In this document: positions 9,447 through 18,818 of the stretch, one piece after another
Layout: every line of letters begins with the position of its first letter
How positions within the stretch are numbered: the stretch's first letter is position 1
NCBI RefSeq assembly: GCF_008930665.1
Contig: NZ_PQMG01000003.1
Span: 248,001-312,000, forward strand
Length of the DNA stretch: 64,000 bases
Reading direction: 5' to 3'
DNA from: Corynebacterium sp. 74A
GTDB lineage: Bacteria > Actinomycetota > Actinomycetes > Mycobacteriales > Mycobacteriaceae
Program-made: the position numbers and the translations under genes
The notes under the pieces: model-generated
Databases searched by the model: none
Seen by the model: the letters and a program-made list of their open reading frames with translations, nothing else
Told to the model about the DNA's origin: nothing

Positions 9447-9532
9447 CCACCTCTGCCCCGCAACCAGCTGCCGCCCACGGCAGCAAGGCGAGTGAGGTGC
9501 ACGCCACAGGGCGCGTGTACCCTTGAGTCATT

Positions 9533-10297
9533 ATGACTGCACCGCGCGAGCCTTTTACCCCCGCAAGCCAAGCGATCAGGCATCTCGATACCCCTATTGA
9601 GCTGCACCGGCTAGGCAACCGCGACTATGTGGAGATGTGGCACGAGCAGGCGGATCTGGCGGCGGCGCGCGCCCGCGATGAGATCGCTGACCGCGTGCTC
9701 ATGCTCGAGCACCCCTCCACCTACACGGCGGGGAAGCGCACGCAGGAGTCAGATCGCCCAACCAATGGTGTGCCCTGCATTGATGTGGATCGCGGCGGGC
9801 GAATCACGTGGCATGGTCCGGGCCAGCTGGTGGGCTATCCCATCATCAAATTGCGGGATCCGGTGGATGTGGTGGACTATGTTCGCCGCGTCGAGGAGGC
9901 CCTCATTCAACTGGTGCGTTCGCTGGGGTTGAGCAAGGCTGGGCGGATTGATGGCCGCTCGGGGGTGTGGGTGCCCGCTGATGAGCGCGGCCCAGATCGC
10001 AAGATCGCGGCATTGGGTATTCGCATTACGCGGGGAATAACTATGCATGGTTTTGCGCTGAACTGTGATAACACCTTGGAGTATTACGATCACATCGTTC
10101 CTTGTGGCATTAGTGACGCTGGGGTCACTACCCTGTCACGGGAGCTGGACACCGATGTGCGGGTGGAGGATGTGATTGAGCCGTGTTACCACTGGCTGGT
10201 TGAGGCTTTTGCAGGCCGGCTGGAGGTGGCCGATCACAGCTTTGGCTCCGCCGAGGACCCCTGCTCCCCAGCTGCCATCCGGAAACTATCGCTATAA
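9533..10297 (+). CDS. lipB: octanoyl-[ACP]:protein N-octanoyltransferase
   Basis: Transfers octanoate from acyl carrier protein to the lipoyl domains of E2 and GcvH, the first step of lipoate assembly. The 254-residue protein has GKRTQ, the [16 protein letters not shown] block, the catalytic lysine in RKIAALGIR (K157) and the acyl-thioester cysteine in HIVPCGI (C191). No Shine-Dalgarno sequence is visible before ATG 9533. A TACCCT -10-like hexamer ends 9 bases upstream, so translation may be leaderless. It precedes lipA by 44 bp, the usual corynebacterial order. Confidence 0.95.
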   Translation: MTAPREPFTPASQAIRHLDTPIELHRLGNRDYVEMWHEQADLAAARARDEIADRVLMLEHPSTYTAGKRTQESDRPTNGVPCIDVDRGGRITWHGPGQLVGYPIIKLRDPVDVVDYVRRVEEALIQLVRSLGLSKAGRIDGRSGVWVPADERGPDRKIAALGIRITRGITMHGFALNCDNTLEYYDHIVPCGISDAGVTTLSRELDTDVRVEDVIEPCYHWLVEAFAGRLEVADHSFGSAEDPCSPAAIRKLSL

Positions 10298-10341
10298 AAC
10301 ACACGCCTCGCCCACGGTGGGGCCACTAATTTGAGGACAAA

Positions 10342-11376
10342 GTGAGCGAAAAGAAGCTACTACGCATCGAGGCGCGGAACGCCGAGACTCCGATTGAGAA
10401 TAAGCCACGCTGGATCCGCACCCAGGTCAAAACTGGCCCGGAGTATAAGGACATGAAAAATCGCGTGTCCGGCGCCTCTCTGCACACGGTGTGCCAAGAG
10501 GCCGGTTGTCCCAATATTCACGAGTGCTGGGAGGACCGCGAGGCCACCTTCTTGGTCGGCGGCGATCAGTGCACCCGGCGCTGTGATTTCTGCCAGATTG
10601 CCACGGGTAGGCCCACAGAGGTCGATCGCGATGAGCCTCGTCGTGTTGCTGAGTCCGTGCAGGAGATGCAGCTGAATTACTCCACGATTACTGGCGTGGC
10701 CCGCGACGATCTCCCCGATGGGGCATCGTGGATTTACGCCGAGACCTGCCGCCAGATCCACAAACTCAACCCCAACACGGGTGTGGAGCTGCTGGTCGAT
10801 GATTTCCGGGGCAACACAGATGCCCTGCAGCAGGTCTTCGAGTCCGAGCCGGAGGTATTCGCGCACAATGTGGAAACGGTGCCGCGCATCTTTAAAAAGA
10901 TCCGTCCCGCCTTCCGCTATGAGCGTTCTTTGGATGTGATCCGCCAAGCTCGTGACTATGGGCTCGTGACCAAGTCCAACTTCATCCTTGGCATGGGCGA
11001 GACGGTGGAGGAAGTACGCGAGGCGATGCAGGATTTACATGATGCCGGCTGTGAGATCCTCACCATCACGCAGTATCTCCGCCCGGGCCCGCTCTTCCAC
11101 CCCATCGATCGCTGGGTGAAGCCCGAGGAGTTCGTGGCGCATTCCAAGGCCGCGAAGGAGATCGGGTTTAAGGCCGTGATGTCTGGGCCGCTGGTGCGCT
11201 CCTCCTACCGCGCTGGGCGCCTCTATGCGCGGGCGATGGCCGAGCGTGGAGAGGCCCTGCCGGAGAATCTCGCGCACCTGGGCGAAGAGACCGGCACTAC
11301 TGCCCAAGAGGCCTCCAGCCTCATTCAGCGCTATGGCGCGTCCAAGGACACTCCGGTAACCTCTGCCCGCCGCTAG
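10342..11376 (+). CDS. lipA: lipoyl synthase (radical SAM)
   Basis: Inserts two sulfur atoms into protein-bound octanoyl groups to form lipoate. The 344-residue product carries both iron-sulfur motifs: the auxiliary cluster cysteines in [12 protein letters not shown] and the radical-SAM cluster in CTRRCDFC. The C-terminal region with [13 protein letters not shown] is typical. The start is GTG at 10342, preceded by TTGAGGAC. The substrates AceF and GcvH are encoded immediately upstream, so this block supplies and consumes lipoyl groups. Confidence 0.96.
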   Translation: MSEKKLLRIEARNAETPIENKPRWIRTQVKTGPEYKDMKNRVSGASLHTVCQEAGCPNIHECWEDREATFLVGGDQCTRRCDFCQIATGRPTEVDRDEPRRVAESVQEMQLNYSTITGVARDDLPDGASWIYAETCRQIHKLNPNTGVELLVDDFRGNTDALQQVFESEPEVFAHNVETVPRIFKKIRPAFRYERSLDVIRQARDYGLVTKSNFILGMGETVEEVREAMQDLHDAGCEILTITQYLRPGPLFHPIDRWVKPEEFVAHSKAAKEIGFKAVMSGPLVRSSYRAGRLYARAMAERGEALPENLAHLGEETGTTAQEASSLIQRYGASKDTPVTSARR

Positions 11377-11464
11377 AACGGCCCCGACAGACACACGTGA
11401 GGAAAGGGTGACACAGGAGGAGGCAATGCGGGCGTGAGCACGCTGATCGCCTATCCTAAAACAC

Positions 11465-12253
11465 ATGGCTGATACGAATAAGAAACAACGGAAACTAGCG
11501 GCAAAGCAGGCCGCGAAGGAAGAAAAGGCGCTGAAGAAACAGCAGCGCAAGCAAAGCCGGGCGCAGGTCTGGCAGGCCTTCAAGATGCAGGCGAAGAACG
11601 ACAAGAAGCTCGTTCCGCTCATGCTTCTGGCCATCATCGGTCTCGGCCTCGTCTTCTTCCTCATCGGTTCGCTCTTTGGTGGCCAGTGGTTCCTGCTACC
11701 GCTGGGCCTGGTGCTGGGCTTCGCTTTGGCGATGTACATCTTCACCAAACGCGTGGAAAACACCGTGTACGATCGCGCCGAGGGCCAGGCCGGCGCCGCC
11801 GGCTGGGCGCTCGAGAATCTGCGTAGTGGTCCCGGCGTGGAGTGGCACACCCGCACCGCGGTGGCCACCAACCACCACATGGATGCCGTACACCGCGTCA
11901 TCGGCCCCGCCGGTGTGGTGCTCGTTGGCGAGGGCGACATCAAGCGGGTCCGCCCGCTCATGGCGAATTACAAGCGCCGCCTCGTGCGTATCGCTGGGCA
12001 GACCCCGATCTATGAGATTTTCGCCGGCGAGGGCGAGGACCAGGTGCGGGTGCGCAACCTGCAAAAGGAAATGATGAAGCTGCCCCGCAACTATAAGAAG
12101 AAGGAGCTGGGCGCCCTTTCTGCTCGTTTCGAAGCCATGGACCGCGACCCGCTCCAGGCCGCTGGCATGCCGAAGGGACCTGTGCCCAAGGGCGCATCCA
12201 TGGCGGGTATGAACCGCCGGGCCCGCCGCGCCGCCCAGCGTCGTTCCAAGTAG
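11465..12253 (+). CDS. DUF4191 membrane protein
   Basis: A 262-residue integral membrane protein of a family usually found directly after lipA in actinobacteria; function unknown. It has a highly basic N-terminal coil (residues 1-45, Lys/Gln/Ala rich), then two adjacent transmembrane helices (about residues 50-70 and 74-93, separated by FGGQW), then a soluble domain of about 130 residues containing GPAGVVLVGEGD, and a basic tail. TATCCT ends 7 bases before the ATG at 11465, which suggests a leaderless transcript separate from lipA. Followed by a terminator. Confidence 0.85.
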   Translation: MADTNKKQRKLAAKQAAKEEKALKKQQRKQSRAQVWQAFKMQAKNDKKLVPLMLLAIIGLGLVFFLIGSLFGGQWFLLPLGLVLGFALAMYIFTKRVENTVYDRAEGQAGAAGWALENLRSGPGVEWHTRTAVATNHHMDAVHRVIGPAGVVLVGEGDIKRVRPLMANYKRRLVRIAGQTPIYEIFAGEGEDQVRVRNLQKEMMKLPRNYKKKELGALSARFEAMDRDPLQAAGMPKGPVPKGASMAGMNRRARRAAQRRSK

Positions 12254-12289
12254 ACCGCGCCTCAAAATCAGCCACAAGCACTGCCTCTT

Positions 12290-12322
12290 ACCTCCGCTGC
12301 CCACTGGGCGCGGAGGTTTTTC
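12290..12322 (+). terminator. intrinsic terminator of the DUF4191 gene
   Basis: ACCTCCGC pairs with GCGGAGGT (8 bp) and is followed by TTTTCT. Confidence 0.75.
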
Positions 12323-12397
12323 TCTGCCCTCCCCCACGCCTGTTTGGCACGGGTGGGCGTCCTATGTTTTAGACTGCGAACGTGCAATGATGGATGG

Positions 12398-14002
12398 GTG
12401 AGTATCTTTGCTGAGAACCACCTGCTCGCGCTCACTGTCATCATGGCGGTGGGGCTGATTATCGGCAGGATTAACATCGGGGGATTTCGCCTCGGGGTAG
12501 CCGCTGTACTCTTTGTTGGATTAGGCTTTGCCACCGTTGAACCGGGCGTGAAGCTTCCCGAGGTGGTGTACCTGCTGGGGTTGGCGTTATTCGTCTACAC
12601 CATCGGGCTCGAGGCAGGGCCGACATTCTTCGCCTCTTTACGCACCCGTGGGCTCAAGCACAATGCTTTCATCCTCGCGGTGCTGTCTTTAGTCACGGCC
12701 ATATCCTGGGGATTGATCACGCTCACCGGCTTGGGGGAGTCTACCGGTGCCGGCATGTTTACCGGCGCGGTCACCAATACTCCGGCACTGGCCGCGGTGG
12801 TGGATTCACTGGCCGAGATCTCGAAACCGGAGCACCTCGATCTGCCCGTGGTGGCCTATTCCCTCGCCTATCCGCTGGGTGTGCTCGGCGTGATCATGGT
12901 GATCGCCATCTTGGCGAAAGTGCTCAAGATCGATCATGAGCAGGAAGCCATCGATGCCGGCGTGGCGCCCCACGAGCTGGTGTCACAGCGCGTCTTGGTG
13001 ATCGCCAATGATGTTCCGGCCGTGGACAATATTCCACTGCTGTGGCAACTGCGCGTGATTATTTCCCGTGTCCAACACGGACACCGGGAAGGGCTGGCGG
13101 AGTATGGCGATCGGGTGCGCCCCGGCGATATCCTCACCATCGTCGGCGAACCGTCCGAGGTCGAGCGGGCCGTCGAGCGCCTCGGAAAACCTCTCGAAGG
13201 CGGGCCCTCTCACGACGAAGAGCTGGACTTTCGCCGCATCTTCGTCTCCTCGAAGGACGTCGTGGGAGTACCGTTGTCGAAGCTTGAGCCGAAGCTCCAG
13301 GGCATGCTGGTCACCCGTGTTCGCCGCGGCGACGCCGACATGGTGGCCACTCCCGATATGATGCTGCAGCTCGGCGACCGCGTCCGTGTGGTGGCCGACC
13401 CACAAACACTGCGCCGGGCGAATCGTATTTTCGGTGACTCCTATGCGCGGGTGTCCAATGCCGACATGCTGCCGCTGCTGGCCGGCTTGGCCTTGGGCCT
13501 ACTTGTTGGCCTCATCCCCTTCCCGCTGCCTGGCGGTTCTGAACTCAAACTGGGCAGCGCGGGAGGCCCGCTCCTCGTCGCGCTGGTCTTGGGCGCGATT
13601 GGCCGCACCGGGCCGGTGGTCTGGCAGGTTTCCTATAGCGCGAATAACGTCCTTCGCACCACCGGCATCACCCTCTTTCTCGCGGGAATTGGTACCACGG
13701 CTGGGGCGGGCTTTAAAACTGCGCTCAGCGATCCTGCCTCATTGACCATCATCGGCGTGGGCTTCATCATCACCGTATTGGTCTCGACGATCACCATTCT
13801 CGCCGGCTATTTCTGGATGAAGATTCCGTTCGGCCAGGTTGCCGGCATTCTCGCCGGCGTGCAAACCCATCCTGCCGTGCTCAGCTATGTCTCTGACCAG
13901 ACCAAGAATGAACTGCCTGCGATTGGCTACACCACGGTCTACCCCGTTTCCATGGTGGCGAAGATCATCCTGGCCCAAGTCTTGGTGTTCATGCTGCTCT
14001 AG
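12398..14002 (+). CDS. AspT/YidE-family putative transporter with central RCK_C domains
   Basis: A 534-residue polytopic membrane protein with the AspT/YidE layout: five or so transmembrane helices (residues 5-165), a soluble centre of about 200 residues with two TrkA-C/RCK_C-like domains (each ending GDILTIVGEP- or GDRVRVVADP-like), then a second helical half (from about residue 365). Each half has the family's Gly-Pro-rich repeat. AspT exchanges aspartate and alanine; the substrate of this one cannot be read from sequence. I start it at the GTG at 12398 (MSIFAENHLLAL), which places the first helix correctly. The longer open frame upstream is not family-like. Confidence 0.85.
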   Translation: MSIFAENHLLALTVIMAVGLIIGRINIGGFRLGVAAVLFVGLGFATVEPGVKLPEVVYLLGLALFVYTIGLEAGPTFFASLRTRGLKHNAFILAVLSLVTAISWGLITLTGLGESTGAGMFTGAVTNTPALAAVVDSLAEISKPEHLDLPVVAYSLAYPLGVLGVIMVIAILAKVLKIDHEQEAIDAGVAPHELVSQRVLVIANDVPAVDNIPLLWQLRVIISRVQHGHREGLAEYGDRVRPGDILTIVGEPSEVERAVERLGKPLEGGPSHDEELDFRRIFVSSKDVVGVPLSKLEPKLQGMLVTRVRRGDADMVATPDMMLQLGDRVRVVADPQTLRRANRIFGDSYARVSNADMLPLLAGLALGLLVGLIPFPLPGGSELKLGSAGGPLLVALVLGAIGRTGPVVWQVSYSANNVLRTTGITLFLAGIGTTAGAGFKTALSDPASLTIIGVGFIITVLVSTITILAGYFWMKIPFGQVAGILAGVQTHPAVLSYVSDQTKNELPAIGYTTVYPVSMVAKIILAQVLVFMLL

Positions 14003-14028
14003 CACGCGCCTCGACGCACCTCGTAGTA

Positions 14029-14070
14029 CAGGCCCCTGGTAATTAACCAGGGGCCTGCATGCGTTCTTTT
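14029..14070. terminator. bidirectional terminator between convergent genes
   Basis: A 12-bp perfect stem CAGGCCCCTGGT with loop AATTA and its complement, 26 bp after the transporter stop and just before the RDD gene's 3' end. T-rich sequence (TTCTTTT) follows on the + strand. Confidence 0.8.
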
Positions 14071-14542
14071 AGCCGAAGATTACGGCGGTTTTGGTGACTC
14101 GGTCGTGGATTCCGCGGCCGTCCTCATCCACCATCGCGGCGGGGAAGATCAGCAGGGTGAGAGCAGTACGGGCGGCGGCCCTCCACAGCCCCACCGTGGT
14201 CTCCTCATCAATGCGGGCCACACCAACTCCCAGCAAGGCCTGCCCAGGAGTACGGGCGAGCAACGCCACGCTGATCGTGCCCAGGATGAAGTAGCACAGA
14301 TATGTCAGGGTGGCGGTACCGGTGAAGAAATCAGAGAACTGATCGATGATGATGGCGGTACCCCAACACAGGGTCCAGTCCACGAGAACACCGACGGACC
14401 GCCGCATCACCGATGCCAAAGCGCCGGGCCCCGACTCTGGGAATCCGAGCTTTTCACCAGCCCACTTGGCGGGTCGATCGGCGTTCTCGGCCGAACTAGG
14501 AATTGCGGGACCGTCAAGCCAGCTACGCCTCTTTTCTGCCAT
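14069..14542 (-). CDS. RDD family membrane protein
   Basis: A 157-residue protein with a hydrophilic N-terminus (about 45 residues) and three predicted membrane helices. Family landmarks are the Arg-Asp pair in the first helix region (RRSVGVLVDWTLCW), a helix containing TLTYLCYFILGTIS, and the closing DRVTKTAVIFG. RDD proteins have no single assigned function. It is divergent from glnA across about 350 bp, and such a gene is common beside glnA in this group. Confidence 0.85.
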   Translation of the reverse strand: MAEKRRSWLDGPAIPSSAENADRPAKWAGEKLGFPESGPGALASVMRRSVGVLVDWTLCWGTAIIIDQFSDFFTGTATLTYLCYFILGTISVALLARTPGQALLGVGVARIDEETTVGLWRAAARTALTLLIFPAAMVDEDGRGIHDRVTKTAVIFG

Positions 14543-14712
14543 GATCCCAATGTAATCGGGGACACGATAGAAATGAAACTATTCGCGCTGCCCTTTTCCT
14601 CATCACGCTCACGGCCGCGTGGCGCCACCAGTGCCCTTGGCCGCTGGGCGAAACACCCCCCTTTTCGTTCGAGCTATAGATATTCGGGTACTATGGAGTT
14701 TCAGCGGCACGC

Positions 14713-14730
14713 GCTATATCGCAATATAGC
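14713..14730. promoter_or_regulatory. inverted repeat, candidate operator for glnA
   Basis: GCTATAT and ATATAGC are perfect complements separated by CGCA, 162 bp before glnA. A palindrome of this size in the control region of a nitrogen gene suggests a dimeric regulator, but it does not match a consensus I can name with confidence. Confidence 0.4.
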
Positions 14731-14777
14731 CCGCGCCGTTCTCCTCATACCTGACGGTGTTCATTAACTGGAGGGCT

Positions 14778-14789
14778 GCGTCGATAAGC
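14778..14789 (+). repeat. copy of the 12-mer, upstream of glnA
   Basis: Exact copy in the glnA control region, 102 bp before the start codon; preceded by T rather than the usual G. Confidence 0.9.
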
Positions 14790-14891
14790 GCGCATAACTC
14801 ACACGCCATAGCGGCCCCACGGCAGCGATGTAGCACCTAGACTGGGGAGGAGATCTCACCCCAATAAAATAGCCCCAAGGAGCTAACACCC

Positions 14892-16325
14892 GTGGAGTTT
14901 GAAACCCCGAGCGACGTAGTCAAATTTATTCAGGACGAAAACATTGAGTTTGTAGACGTGCGCTTTACCGATGTTCCCGGCACGGAGCATCACCTCACTA
15001 TCCCAGCGTCCATGCTCGACGAGGACGCAATGGAGGAGGGACTGGCGTTCGATGGCTCGTCGATTCGCGGATTCACCACGATCGACCAGTCGGACATGAA
15101 TCTTCTGCCGGATCTGTCGAACGCCTATATCGATCCCTTCCGCGCTGCGAAGACCCTCAACCTTCGATTCTTCGTGCACGACCCCTTCACCCGCGAGCCC
15201 TTCACCCGCGACCCGCGCAATGTGGCCCGTAAGGCGGAGGAGTATCTAGCTTCGACCGGCATCGCCGACACCTGCTTCGTCGGCGCCGAGGCCGAGTTCT
15301 ATCTCTTCGACAAGGTGCGCTACGCCTCCGATGTGCATCGCAGCTTCTACGAGGTGGACTCCGGCGAGGGCTGGTGGAACCGCGACGCTGCAACGCAGAT
15401 CGACGGCAGCCCCAACCTGGGTTATAAGAACCGACACCAGGGCGGCTACTTCCCCACTGCCCCCTATGACCAGACCATGGATCTGCGTGACGCCATGGCC
15501 AAGAACCTGCTGCGCATCGGCTTCGATGTGGAGCGCTTCCACCACGAGGTGGGCAATGGTCAGCAGGAGATCAACTACCGCTTCGACACCCTGCTCCAGA
15601 GCGCCGATCTGCTGCAGAGCTTCAAGTACGTGGTGAAGAACACCGCCATCAAGTGGGGCAAGACCGCCACCTTCATGCCGAAGCCGCTGGCACACTCCGC
15701 CGGTAGCGGCATGCACGCTCACCTGTCGCTGTGGAAGGACGGCGAGCCGCTCTTCCACGACGAGTCCGGCTACGCTGGCCTCTCCGATACCGCCCGCTAC
15801 TTCATCGGCGGCATCCTGGAACACGCCGGCGCTGTGCTGGCGTTCTCGAACCCGACGCTGAACTCCTACCACCGCCTGGTGAAGGGCTTCGAGGCCCCGA
15901 TCAACCTCGTGTACTCGCAGCGCAACCGCTCCGCCGCCGTGCGCATCCCGATCACCGGCTCGAACCCGAAGGCCAAGCGCATCGAGTTCCGCGCCCCAGA
16001 TCCTTCGGCGAACCCCTACTTCGCGTTCTCCGCGATGATGCTCGCCGGCTTGGACGGTGTGAAGAACCGCATCGAGCCGCATGCGCCCGTGGATAAGGAC
16101 CTCTACGAGCTGCCGCCGGAAGAGGCCGCGTCCATCCCGACCGCGCCTACCTCCCTGGAGGAGTCCTTGGCCGCACTTGAGAAGGACGCCGACTTCCTCA
16201 CCGAAGGCGACGTGTTCACCGAGGATCTCATCGACACCTACGTCAAGTACAAGTGGGACACCGAGATCACCCCGTCTCGCATGGGCCCGACCCCGCTGGA
16301 GTACGAGCTCTACTACGACTGCTAA
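14892..16325 (+). CDS. glnA: glutamine synthetase type I (adenylylatable)
   Basis: Makes glutamine from glutamate, ammonia and ATP, the main ammonium-assimilating step. The 477-residue protein is full length for GSI-beta: FDGSSIRGF, the ATP and metal site [27 protein letters not shown], and the adenylylation tyrosine Y405 in DLYELPPEE. Activity is therefore expected to be controlled by the adenylyltransferase GlnE (37739). Start is GTG 14892 with AAGGAG upstream. A second, GlnA2-type synthetase is at 40961. Confidence 0.97.
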   Translation: MEFETPSDVVKFIQDENIEFVDVRFTDVPGTEHHLTIPASMLDEDAMEEGLAFDGSSIRGFTTIDQSDMNLLPDLSNAYIDPFRAAKTLNLRFFVHDPFTREPFTRDPRNVARKAEEYLASTGIADTCFVGAEAEFYLFDKVRYASDVHRSFYEVDSGEGWWNRDAATQIDGSPNLGYKNRHQGGYFPTAPYDQTMDLRDAMAKNLLRIGFDVERFHHEVGNGQQEINYRFDTLLQSADLLQSFKYVVKNTAIKWGKTATFMPKPLAHSAGSGMHAHLSLWKDGEPLFHDESGYAGLSDTARYFIGGILEHAGAVLAFSNPTLNSYHRLVKGFEAPINLVYSQRNRSAAVRIPITGSNPKAKRIEFRAPDPSANPYFAFSAMMLAGLDGVKNRIEPHAPVDKDLYELPPEEAASIPTAPTSLEESLAALEKDADFLTEGDVFTEDLIDTYVKYKWDTEITPSRMGPTPLEYELYYDC

Positions 16326-16341
16326 ACGCTGCGCGTAGCTC

Positions 16342-16377
16342 CACCGTCCGCATCATTCGTTGCGGGCGGTGTTTTTT
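16342..16377 (+). terminator. intrinsic terminator of glnA
   Basis: CACCGTCCGCA pairs with TGCGGGCGGTG (11 bp, one G-U pair) and is followed by TTTTTT. Confidence 0.9.
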
Positions 16378-16379
16378 AT

Positions 16380-16391
16380 GCTTATCGACGC
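16380..16391 (-). repeat. copy of the 12-mer, directly behind the glnA terminator
   Basis: Exact copy beginning two bases after the T-run of the terminator. Confidence 0.9.
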
Positions 16392-16425
16392 CTCCTCCCG
16401 CCACCATCACGGCCCGGACAGACGA

Positions 16426-16462
16426 CGACCGCCTTCCCGCATAGAGCGAAAGAAGGCGGTCG
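16426..16462. other. inverted repeat downstream of the zinT-like pseudogene
   Basis: CGACCGCCTTC at 16426-16436 is the perfect complement of 16452-16462. No T-run follows on either strand, so it is terminator-like in shape only. Confidence 0.35.
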
Positions 16463-16479
16463 ACTACGGCGCTTCCGGC

Positions 16480-17047
16480 TTAGTCGTCGTGGTCATGCTC
16501 GGCGAGATCGTGATCGAAGAGCAGTTCCTCGATGCTGGACTGATCGGCGGTGGCGGGATCGAGGAAGGTCGGCAGCTGCCGACCTTGTCCTCGCCGAAAC
16601 GGGCGTGGAAGAAGGTGGGGTCATCCTCCTTTTCCTTCTCGCCAATCAGCAGGAAGGGGTACGGGGCGGTGTCATCCGTGCCCCTGAATACGTACCACGT
16701 GAAGTCATCATCATCGCCGACTGTAGGATCCACGGTCTCGAGGATCGTGTTCTTCAGATCAGCGCCCAGTTCTCGGAATGCTCGAGAGCGGCCTTGGCGA
16801 AGTCGGCGGCCATTTCGGGATCGTTGATATAGCTGCCGAGACTGCGGTAGGAGCCATCCCAATCCTGCAGGGCGGCCGCAGCCTCATCTGCCTTATCGGA
16901 GACCGCATCGGTGGCCTCGGTGGCCACCTCGAGGGCGGCGCTGGTGGCATCGGATACGCTATCGGAAACCTCGTCGCTGGAGCAGCCGGCTTGGTCCACT
17001 GCGCTGGCGGCACCCAGAGCGATGAGTGTCTTCGGTAGTTTCTTCAT
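16480..17047 (-). pseudogene. broken ZinT-like lipoprotein gene (paralogue of 20175-20855)
   Basis: Reading leftward from ATG 17047, the product starts MKKLPKTLIALGAASAV with a lipoprotein-like AGCSS. It then has the acidic Ser/Ala/Asp spacer and the domain signature DWDGSYRSLGSYINDPEM, clearly homologous to the intact copy at 20175-20855. After HSENW the reading frame changes. About 55-60 residues of the intact protein (from DELKKELQ to near FNGK) are missing, and the matching sequence resumes in another frame with DDDFTWYVF and FFHARFGEDK. A second frame change follows, and the true C-terminus (PTFLDPAT to EHDHDD) ends at 16480. So there is an internal deletion plus at least two frame breaks. 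The first histidine of the HFHxRFG motif is also lost. Confidence 0.8.
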
Positions 17048-17194
17048 AAATAGACACCCTTCGATACTGCGACAAGGGTAAACAGCACCCAAGGCTACCG
17101 GAGATATATCGCCGCTGATCTATATATGGATAACGATCCGTTTGCGATTGCCCGCGAGCGACCGTGCACGTCGGGCGCCGGACGATACACAAAT

Positions 17195-17259
17195 ACGGGC
17201 CCTCGTCGTACCTGCGGCGGGAATGAGGTGCTCGTCCCTGCAGGCCGACCAAGGCCCGT
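17195..17259 (-). terminator. possible terminator after znuB
   Basis: ACGGGCC and GGCCCGT arms enclose a GC-rich loop just beyond the znuB stop. There is no good T-run, so this is weak. The rest of 17048-17287 shows no gene. Confidence 0.25.
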
Positions 17260-17287
17260 GATGGTGTCTGTACTCAGCGGCGGCGGT

Positions 17288-18148
17288 TTAGGCGGCGCGG
17301 CTGAGCACTGCGGAGGTATCGCTGAGCGCCGACTGCTTACGATCCGGCTTCACGATGGCGCGGTAGCCAACGAAGATCAGGAGGCCCACCACAGCGGTGA
17401 CGACGATCGCACCACCGGGGCGCAGATCGAAGGTGTAGCTGAGAGTCATGCCGAGCATGGTGTAAATGATGCCCAGCACGATCGAGAGCAAATAGGCCTG
17501 CTTGTAGCTGCGGGCCACAATGAGCGCGGTGGCCACTGGCAGCACCATGAGAGAGACCACGAGCAGCGCACCGATCACCTTGGCGGCCAATGCCACAGTG
17601 ACTGCGGCGAGCGCGGTGAACACGGTGTTCACCAACTGCACCTTGGTGCCGGAGATACGAGCCAGCAAAGGATCGACCACCATATCTTGCAGGCTGCCGT
17701 AGAACACCACGCTGGCGGCGACGACGAGCACAAACACGATGGAGGTGGCCCACACATCGAATTGGGTGACGGCGGTAATCGAGCCGAAGAGATAGGACTC
17801 GAAGCTACGGCCACTCGGCGCCAGGTCGGCGAGGATCACGGCCACACCAAGGCCGGCACTGAGGGTCACAGCCGTAGCCATGTCGCCGTACTGCGGGAAC
17901 TTCTTACGCATAAGCTCGATGCCGAAGGCACCGATAACGGCTACCACAATGGCGCCAACGACGGGGCTGAAGCCCGCGATCAGGCCGAGGGCCACGCCGG
18001 CAAGCGAGGTGTGGGAGAGCGCATCGCCCATCATCGCGGTGCGGCGTGCCACCATCACGATGCCGATCAAGGGAATGGATATCGAGAGCAGCAGGCCCAC
18101 CAGCAGGGTGCGGCGGACGAACTCGAATTCGAAGAAAAGCTCAAGCAT
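17288..18148 (-). CDS. znuB: zinc/manganese-type ABC transporter permease
   Basis: Membrane subunit of an ABC-3 (ZnuB/MntB family) metal importer. The 286-residue protein has about eight hydrophobic segments and the family motif RRTAMMGDALSHTSLAGVALG near residue 40. The central ALAAKVIGALLVVSLMVLP is also typical. It overlaps the ATPase gene by 8 bp and is last in the zinT-znuA-znuC-znuB operon. Specificity (zinc or manganese) cannot be decided from the permease; the ZinT partner favours zinc. Confidence 0.92.
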   Translation of the reverse strand: MLELFFEFEFVRRTLLVGLLLSISIPLIGIVMVARRTAMMGDALSHTSLAGVALGLIAGFSPVVGAIVVAVIGAFGIELMRKKFPQYGDMATAVTLSAGLGVAVILADLAPSGRSFESYLFGSITAVTQFDVWATSIVFVLVVAASVVFYGSLQDMVVDPLLARISGTKVQLVNTVFTALAAVTVALAAKVIGALLVVSLMVLPVATALIVARSYKQAYLLSIVLGIIYTMLGMTLSYTFDLRPGGAIVVTAVVGLLIFVGYRAIVKPDRKQSALSDTSAVLSRAA

Positions 18149-18818
18149 CGATCAACTGTCCTTCCTCGATGCGTTGGATGCGATCAATGGTGACATGTCG
18201 GCGGATTTCGTCGAGATCGTGCGTAACCATGAGCACGGTGAGGCCATGCTCCTTACGCAGCTGCTCAATGAGAGTGAGAAACTCGACACGAGAGCCGGCG
18301 TCGACACCAGAGATCGGCTCATCCAGGATGAGTAGATCGGGTTGGGTAATGAGCGCACGGGAGATGAGCACCCGCTGCTGTAAACCACCGGACAGCTCAG
18401 AGAAAGGTACGTCGATGATCTTCTCCAGCCCCATGGAGCGGAGCGTCTCCTCTGCCTTGTCCCGTTGCGTCTTCCGAGCGAAGGTGAACATTCCCATCTC
18501 CCGAGTCAGGCCTTGGGCCACCAACTCGCGGGAGGTGATGGGAAAGGAGATCTTCTCGGTGGTGGTGGCCTGCGGCACATACCCGACGCGGTGGAGCTGA
18601 TCCCCCTTCGCCGAGGGCGATCCGAACAACATCGAGGTGCCCTCGGTGGGCTTATAGGCGCCGATGAAGATCTTCAGGGCGGTGGACTTGCCGCAGCCGT
18701 TCTCACCGGTGAGACACACAGCCTCGCCGTTATTGAGGGTGAAGTTCACCCCTTTGAGGACGGGAAAACGGCCGAAAGAAAAGTGCAGGTCCTTTGTTTC
18801 GATAACTGCGGTGCTCAC
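18141..18818 (-). CDS. znuC: zinc/manganese-type ABC transporter ATPase
   Basis: Cytoplasmic ATPase of the importer. The 225-residue protein has Walker A GENGCGKST, the Q-loop in VGYVPQ, ABC signature LSGGLQQR, Walker B LLILDEP and the switch histidine in MVTHDLDE. It overlaps the binding-protein gene by 4 bp upstream and the permease gene by 8 bp downstream, so the three are almost certainly translationally coupled. Confidence 0.94.
   Translation of the reverse strand: MSTAVIETKDLHFSFGRFPVLKGVNFTLNNGEAVCLTGENGCGKSTALKIFIGAYKPTEGTSMLFGSPSAKGDQLHRVGYVPQATTTEKISFPITSRELVAQGLTREMGMFTFARKTQRDKAEETLRSMGLEKIIDVPFSELSGGLQQRVLISRALITQPDLLILDEPISGVDAGSRVEFLTLIEQLRKEHGLTVLMVTHDLDEIRRHVTIDRIQRIEEGQLIDA

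Larger units (their letters stand above)
14543..14891. other. glnA upstream region
   Basis: Gene-free region of 349 bp. It holds a perfect 7-bp inverted repeat GCTATAT-cgca-ATATAGC at 14713-14730, an AT-rich stretch (AGCTATAGATATTCGG, about 14680) that loosely resembles an AmtR nitrogen-regulator box, and one 12-mer copy at 14778. The ribosome site AAGGAG lies about 10 bases before glnA. I see no small open frame worth calling. Confidence 0.55.

Noticed and set aside
14660..14700. AmtR box upstream of glnA
   Set aside because: CTATAGATATTCGGGTACTAT matches the half-sites only loosely with wrong spacing; kept only as a remark.
16464..17092. Two separate small genes in the zinT-like region
   Set aside because: Both frames align to consecutive parts of one ZinT-like protein, so they are fragments of a single broken gene.
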